The notes under the pieces were generated by a model. It was not told the origin of the DNA, did no database searches, and saw nothing but the letters and a program-made list of their open reading frames with translations. A stretch of DNA of 13,706 nt, taken from Funneliformis mosseae (taxonomy: Eukaryota > Glomeromycota > Glomeromycetes > Glomerales > Glomeraceae). The position numbers and the translations under genes are program-made. Below, one piece after another: positions 8,147 through 13,706 of this stretch. The DNA lies in NCBI GenBank assembly GCA_910592005.1, contig CAJVPP010002728.1, positions 1 to 13,706 on the forward strand, read 5' to 3'. Numbering within the stretch: the stretch's first letter is position 1; every line of letters begins with the position of its first letter.

Positions 8147-10332
8147 TTAGGCAATAGTACAGGAACTATTGGTTTTGTTATTGAAGTATTGGATTCGTAA
8201 AGTTTCAGGTTTGATAATAATTAAGGAATCGGGTACATTTGGTAAGCTATTTATTGGAGTATAAGAGCAATTAATTTCCGTTAAGGAGTTTGGTAAAGTT
8301 GATAACTTAGTTATTTTAGTAAAAGAGCAATTAAGTTTCGTTAAGGAATTGGGTAATTTAGGTAGGATAGTTATTAGAGTACGAGAGCAATTAAGTTCCC
8401 TTAAGGAGTTGGGTAATGTTGGTAGAATTGTTATTTTAGTATAAAAGCAATTAAGTTTCGTTAAAGAGTTGGGTAAAGATGGTAGGATAGTTATTGGAGT
8501 ATGAATGCAATCAAGTTTCGTTAAGGAATTGGGTAATGTTGGTAGGATAGTTATTGGAATACCATAGCAATCAAGTTCCGTTAAGCAGTTGGGTAAAGCT
8601 GGTAGGATAGTTATATGAGTATAAGAGCAATTAAGTTTCGTTAAGGAGTTGGGTAATGTTGGTAACTTAGTTATTTTAGTATAAGAGCAATTAAGTTTCT
8701 TTAAGGTGTTGGGTAATGTTGGTAGGATAGTTATTTGAGTGCTAGCGCAATCAAGTTCCGTCAATGAGCTGGGTAATGTTTGTAGGATAGTTATTTGAGT
8801 ATAAGAGCAATTAAGTTCCCTTAAGGAGTTGGGTAATGTTGGTAGAATAGTTATTGGAATACTAGAGGTTAAAGTACCAGAGCAATCAAGTACCGTTAAA
8901 GAGTTTGGTAAAGTTGGTAAGCAGGTTATCTGAATATGATTACACTCGAGTACTTTTAATTTCCGATATCTTTGCAATCCTCCTAAGGCGTTTAATATAT
9001 CTATGTTAACATCCGTAATCGTTAATCTATTAATAGTATCATCGTAAATGATGAATGATGTATCATTTATTTGAATCATTTGAGATAAGTCCCTTGAATT
9101 ATTAATACTAAAACAAAGGGGTTCTAGTTCTTGATTATTTATTTTATCATTCTCTATTATATTTTCTTTTGTAATAATTGCATTTAAGTCATCAACTACT
9201 TTGTTCATAGACGGACGATTGTCTGGCTCTTTGTCCCAACACTCTAAAATCATAAAAATAATTTAGTGATCGAAAACATTATATTTAAATGTAAATCTAA
9301 ATTTATAATTTATAATAGTCCTTTACCAGTATAAATGTTTACATAGTCTTCAGGCGTACCCGGAATGATACTTTCTCTGAGTCCTTTTGAAATATCTATA
9401 ACTAATTCAATGTCGTATGGTAAGCCTTCGAAAGGAGGATGACCACTTGACATCTCCCATAACAACACGCCAACACTATAAACATCGCTCTTCTCAGTTA
9501 GATTATCTTGCTGCGAAGTAATAGCACTTTTATTTCGTCCACCAAATCTTATTGGATCAATATAAGGAATTACGCCAAAGACTTTTGACTGTTGATTAGA
9601 TGCCGCTTCAATTCTCTTCGATAATCCAAAATCAGCAAGTTTAATACTACCTTGACGAATTAAAATATTGTCTGAATGCTATAACATATAAATTGTTTAT
9701 TAATTAATTCAATTCTTAATAGCAATAATAAACAAAATTAAGATATATATGTTATGTAAGATTACCAAATCGCGATGTACAATTCCTTCTTCATGTAGAC
9801 ACGACACAGCACTAGCCAACTGGAATGCAAAGTTGTATTTATCATCCCAAGTAAGCCTATCAAAATTATTTTTAAAATAGGTTCTAAGTGAACCGCCATC
9901 AGCATATTCCATTACTAACAATACTTTTTCAAATGAGCATTGTTTTTCTAATTTTTTTTTTTTTAATTTTTAAAAATAAAATAAATAAAAATCAAAAATT
10001 CAATATATATCTTCAATAAAGTTCGAGCTAAAAATAAATTTTAGCTTGATATATTAATGATTCATATTAAACAGACCGAAAAACATTTTATGATTTGTAA
10101 TTACCTCACGAATGATTTCTTTAACAGTGGCGTTGTTAAGGTTATGAAAGGATTTTAACGCGAGAGATTGTTTTGAACTTTTCCAATTTGCACGAAAGAC
10201 TTTTCCAAAGCTGCCAGTACCGATCTCTTGAACATTACTAAAATGTTCATATTCGTAGCATTTGATATTTTTTTTTAAAATATATTCCTCTATCCAATTA
10301 ATCCACCTATTTGAATTAATGTCATTTTGCAT
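8147..10332 (-). CDS. Protein kinase (TKL-like) fused to LPxLP leucine-rich repeats, four visible exons
   Basis: Start ATG at 10332 (MQNDINSNRWINWIEEYI). Exon 1 (10332-10105) carries the Gly loop GTGSFGKV and the beta-3 Lys in LALKS, and ends at donor GAG/GTAATT. Exon 2 (9947-9766) has the hinge LLVMEYADGG and HRDL, with donor GTAATC. Exon 3 (9678-9327) continues HSDNIL, DFGLSKR, YIDPI in place of APE, and SDVYSVGVLLWEM, with donor GTAAAG. Exon 4 (9243-8147) completes the C-lobe (ECWDKEPDNRPSM), then a linker of about 75 residues, then 11 leucine-rich repeats, a cap and a stop at 8147-8149. Exons 2-3-4 join in phase. Exons 1 and 2 do not: exon 1 ends on a whole codon while exon 2 needs one extra base, and no sequence for helix alpha-C (its Glu) and beta-4 is visible between them. 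The kinase part resembles the expanded TKL-type kinases of Rhizophagus; catalytic Asp, DFG and Lys are present. Predicted Ser/Thr signalling kinase with a C-terminal ligand- or partner-binding LRR; no signal peptide or membrane segment seen. A missing exon, assembly gap or pseudogenisation all remain possible. Confidence 0.85.
8222..8920 (-). repeat. Array of 60-bp repeats encoding 20-residue LPxLP leucine-rich repeats
   Basis: Within exon 4 of the kinase-LRR gene. Eleven repeats run from 8920 to 8246: the first is 25 codons, the other ten are 20 codons each. A final partial repeat (LPNVPDSL) follows. The unit is LPTLPNSLTxLNCSYTxIT. The scaffold Leu, Pro, Asn, Cys and Ile positions are nearly fixed, while the residues after LT and after C vary. 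The nucleotide repeats are close to identical, so recent expansion by slippage or unequal exchange is likely. The 20-residue LPxLP unit is the YopM/IpaH class rather than the common 24-residue eukaryotic class. Confidence 0.9.
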
Positions 10333-10380
10333 TTTGATTTTTTTTAATTTTATAAAATGATAAAATTCTTGGAAAAAAGC

Positions 10381-10403
10381 AAAAAAAAAAAAAAAAAAAA
10401 AAA
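10381..10403. repeat. Homopolymer tract A23 (T23 on the kinase coding strand)
   Basis: Lies 49 bases upstream of the kinase start codon, in what should be the 5' leader or promoter. Such tracts exclude nucleosomes and are also length-variable. An upstream in-frame ATG exists at 10425 that would read this tract as poly-Phe. I prefer the ATG at 10332 because family members, as I recall them, start just before the NSNxWINWIEE block. Confidence 0.7.
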
Positions 10404-10533
10404 GAAAACGCACTTGGTAAATCATGTAACATTAAATTTCTAAGCCACCGATGACCTAATTCATTTGCATTTAAATAAAATTCGAAAATACATATTTAAT
10501 ATTCATTTCGGATATAGAAAATAAATCATCTTA

Positions 10534-10616
10534 TCGATCGATTATTTATTTTTATTATTAATTTAATATTTTAAAATAAAAAAATAAAATAAAAAAAAAA
10601 GAAAAGAATCGATCGT
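10534..10616. repeat. Inverted repeat around TCGATCGATT upstream of the kinase gene
   Basis: TCGATCGATT (10534-10543) pairs with AATCGATCGT (10607-10616) at 9 of 10 positions. The flanking T-rich and A-rich tracts extend the pairing loosely. It could form a long hairpin or be the footprint of a small element; it lies about 200 bases upstream of the kinase start. Confidence 0.4.
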
Positions 10617-11125
10617 CGAATAGTACTATCGTTTGAAATTATTTTAAAAAACTTTCAAATATTGAAATGCAATTTGTATTCCAATGGAAATCCTGTTCAA
10701 CAGCTGTCCTCCTCTTCCATTTCTTAAAATTCCTTACCTTCGCCTATGGATGATTACCATGTTAAAAGTGTGACTTTATAATGTTAAATTCGAAAATGGT
10801 TCTAAATAAAACTAATCATCGAAAGAAAACTTTACTTCCAACAAAAGCAAATTTAAGTCATTAAGCCGAATATATTACAACATTCACGTCAATATAAAAT
10901 ACTTTTACCGTTTCTAAATTGCAATTATTGCTATAGGATAGAATTTGTGACGAGGAGGTTATAATATCATCTGTATACGTGATTACTATTATTTGCCTTT
11001 TGTCTATTTAAATCAAAAAAAAAATGTGTATGTAAATTTATTTATCAACATAATTTGAAATCTATAAACTTCAACAAAGTCATTTAAATAAGCCAATATA
11101 TTTTTGTTCTAGTGGGCTTGAAAAA

Positions 11126-11217
11126 TTTCAGACCCGCTAATTTTAATTGCAATAATACTTAAATATCTCTTGAAAAGTCAAATAAAAGTAAAAAAAACAT
11201 ACGGTGCAGGTCTGAAA
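11126..11217. repeat. Inverted repeat TTTCAGACCCGC / GCAGGTCTGAAA
   Basis: Arms at 11126-11137 and 11206-11217 match at 11 of 12 positions with a spacer of about 68 bases. No target duplication is evident. A small non-autonomous element or a chance pairing is possible. Confidence 0.35.
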
Positions 11218-11354
11218 CCCAAAAGTTGACTTTAAATATTTGGTAACTTTATCTTGCTACAATATGAGTTCCTTCTTGATAGAATTTATAGCATTTTCTT
11301 TATTAATGTAGTAAATTTGAATCTTTTTGTTTACAATACAATATTCCGTTCGAT

Positions 11355-11615
11355 CTTCAAATCAATGATCTCATGGATATCTTTTATGATGATGCAACTT
11401 CTTTTGTTCTAGAGGACTTTTTAATGATTATAGCCTTATTCATACTATATCCAGATTCACATGTGGCTGAAGGAAGAGAGACCAAAATTTTTCTATACTA
11501 TATTTACTTGGTATATCTAGTGTATATTACGAAGAAATTTATATTTACACGCCCGGACAAAAGTATCCGAAAAAATAAAAACTTTATTTCGAAATTTTAT
11601 ATCACCATATATTGA
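11355..11615 (+). other. Unrecognised open frame of about 85 codons
   Basis: An open frame with a usable ATG at 11373 gives an acidic start (MDIFYDDATSFVLEDF), a hydrophobic segment (FLMIIALFILY) and a Tyr-rich stretch, ending at 11615. Its last third runs through the transposon-like terminus at 11548, so at least that part is unlikely to be native coding sequence. The first 45 codons could be a remnant exon. No family was recognised and it may be chance. Confidence 0.2.
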
Positions 11616-11738
11616 AGCTAATTAAGATAATTATTTAGCATAATAAAGAATGCCAAAAAGCTGGATCATATTATTATTATTCAAAATACATTTCCAAACT
11701 TCCCATATAATAAAAAAATCCTGTTTGACGATCACGTG
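11548..11738. mobile_element. Possible 190-bp MITE with a Tc1-like left terminus
   Basis: The left end reads TA then CACGCCCGGACAAAAGTATC (11548 onward), a clear Tc1/mariner-style terminus. At 11735-11740 the plus strand reads CGTG followed by TA, so a TA-CACG...CGTG-TA frame encloses about 190 bp. Beyond the outer CACG the two ends agree only loosely (CGGACAAAAG against CGTCAAACAG). The left end is well supported; the right end is tentative. There is no coding capacity, so this would be a non-autonomous copy. It lies within the last intron of the neighbouring sacsin-like gene, after donor GTAAGG at 11772. Confidence 0.4.
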
Positions 11739-11772
11739 TAGATATATATAAGATTAAATAATAAAACCTTAC

Positions 11773-13259
11773 CTTGAGTCGTTTTTCTTTTGAAAACTCT
11801 CTAAATTCCGAATTGATTCCCTCATTTCCTCCTGTACATAACAACCACATTTCTGAAACTGTCCTGTTATCGATTCTTTCAATATCTAATTGATATTGTA
11901 TCAGCTACACTACTACGGATTTTGCGACAAGCATCTGTCATGTGAATCTTCGCTTCCCATATCGTTCGAGTTTCTTGTTGTTCATTTATGTGATGTAGAC
12001 TACATGATTCTATATTCCTCAAAAAGAGCATCTCCTTGTTACCCCGGACATTACTGAATCGACGCAAGATCTCCCTAATTTCTATGGTTCGATTTGAAAT
12101 TTCACTTTGTTCCGCTAATTATTTGGTTCTAAGTGGAAGTCTAAACAATGTTTTCTTTCCGAATCCTACTGCTTCATTAAAACTGCAATCTTTCATAAAA
12201 TCGAAACATTCGAATAAGACCTTATAAGGATAGCATTGATCTGTAAACTTCCACAACTCCTTATCAATAAAATTAAATCTAATGCCCCTACACCTTCTGG
12301 GAGGGTATCCTTGTGCTTTAAGAAATTTAGCATTTGGATCTAAAAACGCAATATATTGTCCGCTTATAATACTTGGTAAATCCGTGACGTGAAAAGCACA
12401 ATTGAATCCAATCCCAAATCTTCCAATTTTAGTATCATCTTTAGTTTTTCCTCCAACTCCGAGTTTAATCAAAGCTCGAAAGTCTATATTAGTAAATTCA
12501 GCATCATTGTATATCCATATCGCGGGACCTTGCCAACCTTCCATTTCGTCTGACAACAAAGAATTTTTAGAAGGATCATGCTTAAATTTTTTTCTTTCAT
12601 CTATTATTACTGAAAATTGTTTTGCACCAGCGTCATCTGCATTCTACATTTAGAAAAATCATAAATAAATGTTTTCGCATATAATTGAAACTATTGTAAA
12701 CTTATTACTTACTTGAAGGAATTCTATAAACAATATTTCTAATGGATAGTCCTAAACAATTTAATAAAAAAAATTAATATCTGACAAAACATTAAACATC
12801 TATATATAAAAAATATTAATATTTAAATGAAATAGTTACACTAATAATATTTTTTATTCTGGTAGTCAAGGATTCTCCTTTTTCATAGATATCCCGATTA
12901 AAATCTCCGGATTTAATACCTAGTAAACGAAATAAATGCAGAATTTAGATAAAATATTATCACTTAGAACTCAAGAAAAAGTAAATTTATCATATATTTT
13001 TCCTGTTAAGGTTTGAAGTTCTAATTCTCTAGCAATATCAAGGGTCATGAGTTGATGAGCAATTTTAAATTCACTCCTCTTTTCTTCGTCAAGTCTATCT
13101 CCCATATCATCAAATTGAATTTCATCCAAGTTTATAAATTCATTTTCAGTGCTCGGAATTAATAATCCTTCCAAACTTTCAGGTTTCTTTCCTTCTCTCT
13201 TATTATCCTGTTGTAACCTTGCAATCTGTTCAAGAATTTAAACAATTTCTTTAGCAACA
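11773..13259 (-). pseudogene. Sacsin-like protein, HSP90-type ATPase domain, broken
   Basis: Four exons can be placed. Exon A (about 13259-12964) has EQIARLQQDNKRE, SLEGLLIPS and HQLMTLDIARELELQTLTGK. Exon B (12919-12840) has YEKGESLTTRIKNII. Exon C is only 39 bases (12751-12713: DYPLEILFIEFLQ). Exon D (12643-11773) has NADDAGAKQFSVIIDE, QGPAIWIYNDAEF, LIKLGVGGKT, KIGRFGIGFN and LFRLPLRT. All introns are short, AT-rich and GT-AG. EFLQNADDAGA is the N-box and IGRFGIGFN the glycine-rich lid of a GHKL/HSP90 ATP site; the whole matches sacsin repeat N-domains. Lesions: TAA at 13238-13240, TGA at 12971-12973, TAA at 12119-12121 (where Gln fits, with homology continuing as LAEQSEISNR) and a frame change near 11890 into LDIERIDNRTVSEMWLLC, which ends at donor AAG/GTAAGG (11773/11772). 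No downstream exon follows. Sacsins are HSP70/HSP90-like co-chaperones in animals; the role of fungal copies is unknown. Confidence 0.8.
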
Positions 13260-13706
13260 TTCTAACATCCATTAAGATTTAATTCGTAATAAAGCACTTA
13301 AACTATTAAGATATATTGATGATAACTGAGACAAGTTAACCGTTAATAATGATCAAGTATTCTTGAATACACTGTTGGAAACTGAGTGGATCCCTACCGT
13401 CAAAAAATACTTCTCGAAACCTCAAGATTGCTGTTGTCAAAAAGATAAAGATTTAGTTTGTCTGGTTGTTCCAATACTTGAATGCAAAGTTAAAAACAAG
13501 GAGTTTTTAAAACATTTGAAGTGGGATACTTTTCCTGAAGTCGAAAAGGTTCTACAGCAGTTAGAGTTATGTTATGAATCAAAACAACCACCAAATAACT
13601 TGGAAAAGATTTGCAGCGCAATTTACGAATATATGAGTAAAACTCTACAAGCAAACGAGGAAATATTCAAGAGTCAATTGGAAAATAAACTGTGGATTTT
13701 ACGTGA
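13216..13706 (+). pseudogene. Second sacsin-like fragment, running off the right edge
   Basis: One plus-strand frame reads QEFKQFL, then DLIRNKALKLLRYIDDN, DKLTVNNDQVFLNTLLETEW, LVCLVVPILE, FLKHLKWDTFPEVEKVLQQL and ENKLWILR to the last base. This resembles the middle and later part of a sacsin repeat, downstream of the ATPase domain. Stops interrupt it at 13252-13254 (TAG), 13273-13275 (TAA) and 13327-13329 (TGA, where Trp fits before DKL). From 13330 to the edge, about 125 codons are open. It could be a pseudogene, or an intact exon beginning after the AG at 13329-13330 whose gene continues to the right. It is divergent from, and overlaps, the first exon of the minus-strand sacsin-like piece, so part of 13216-13259 belongs to only one of them. 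Confidence 0.65.

Larger units (their letters stand above)
10430..11340. other. Intergenic region upstream of the kinase-LRR gene
   Basis: No gene was recognised on either strand. It should contain the kinase promoter (minus strand, from 10430 upward). The inverted repeats at 10534-10616 and 11126-11217 are listed separately. The stretch 10680-10760 is less AT-rich than the rest but has no usable frame. Confidence 0.4.

Noticed and set aside
8222..8920. CRISPR-like or satellite array
   Set aside because: Periodicity is 60 bp without spacers and is fully explained by in-frame leucine-rich repeats.
10333..10425. Upstream start for the kinase giving a poly-Phe leader
   Set aside because: The extension is translation of the T23 tract; the ATG at 10332 fits the family start as I recall it, and the Phe run does not look like a real signal peptide.
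12036..12653. Plus-strand frames opposite the sacsin-like ATPase exon
   Set aside because: They are antisense to a clearly homologous exon and have no recognisable motif.
1..13706. tRNA or rRNA genes
   Set aside because: I looked for the T-loop GGTTCRANTCC pattern and conserved rRNA blocks on both strands and saw none; a covariance search would be decisive.

Overview
This is an extremely AT-rich eukaryotic window. Its coding content points to an arbuscular mycorrhizal fungus (Glomeromycotina, Rhizophagus-like). The evidence for that is a TKL-like kinase of the type greatly expanded in those fungi, sacsin-like ATPase genes with short AT-rich GT-AG introns, and a dense cover of decayed DNA transposons. 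The assignment comes from recognising families, not from any search. No bacterial operons, tRNA, rRNA or CRISPR were seen.

Left part (1-6840): the window opens inside the terminus of a Tc1/mariner-like element that ends at 148 next to a TA. After a gene-poor stretch comes the main mobile element, about 4.6 kb (716-5317). It is bounded by inverted repeats that match at 18 of their first 20 positions and encloses one long, heavily mutated gene (about 1343-4839). The remnants match, from memory, the fungal DUF6589 transposase-like family: a Cys/His cluster near the N-terminus, a central NINFKQ...TTRNSSHATLR block, a GQWHTSKD-like block damaged by stops, and a basic, helix-rich C-terminus. Most of the stops are explained by C-to-T or G-to-A transitions. 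A gene-free, almost pure A/T tract follows (about 5321-6790).

Middle (8147-10332, minus strand): a multi-exon gene fuses a protein kinase domain to a C-terminal array of 20-residue leucine-rich repeats of the LPxLP type, as known from bacterial YopM/IpaH-class proteins. Four exons can be placed (10332-10105, 9947-9766, 9678-9327, 9243-8147). They carry the Gly loop, the beta-3 Lys, HRDL, DFG and the C-lobe. The stretch for helix alpha-C and beta-4 is missing between exons 1 and 2, and those two exons do not join in phase, so the gene may be damaged or mis-assembled there.

Right part (11548-13706): a small MITE-like element (11548-11738) sits just beyond the last exon of a broken sacsin-like gene on the minus strand (about 13259-11773). 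That gene keeps the N-terminal HSP90-like ATP-binding domain over four exons but carries stops and a frameshift. A second sacsin-like piece runs rightward off the window on the plus strand (about 13216-13706). In an intact sacsin-type repeat the second piece would lie upstream of the first on the same strand. The divergent arrangement therefore suggests an inversion, or two truncated paralogues abutting near 13216-13275.

Taken together, this is a transposon-eroded accessory region holding one potentially live and unusual gene (kinase-LRR) and several relics.
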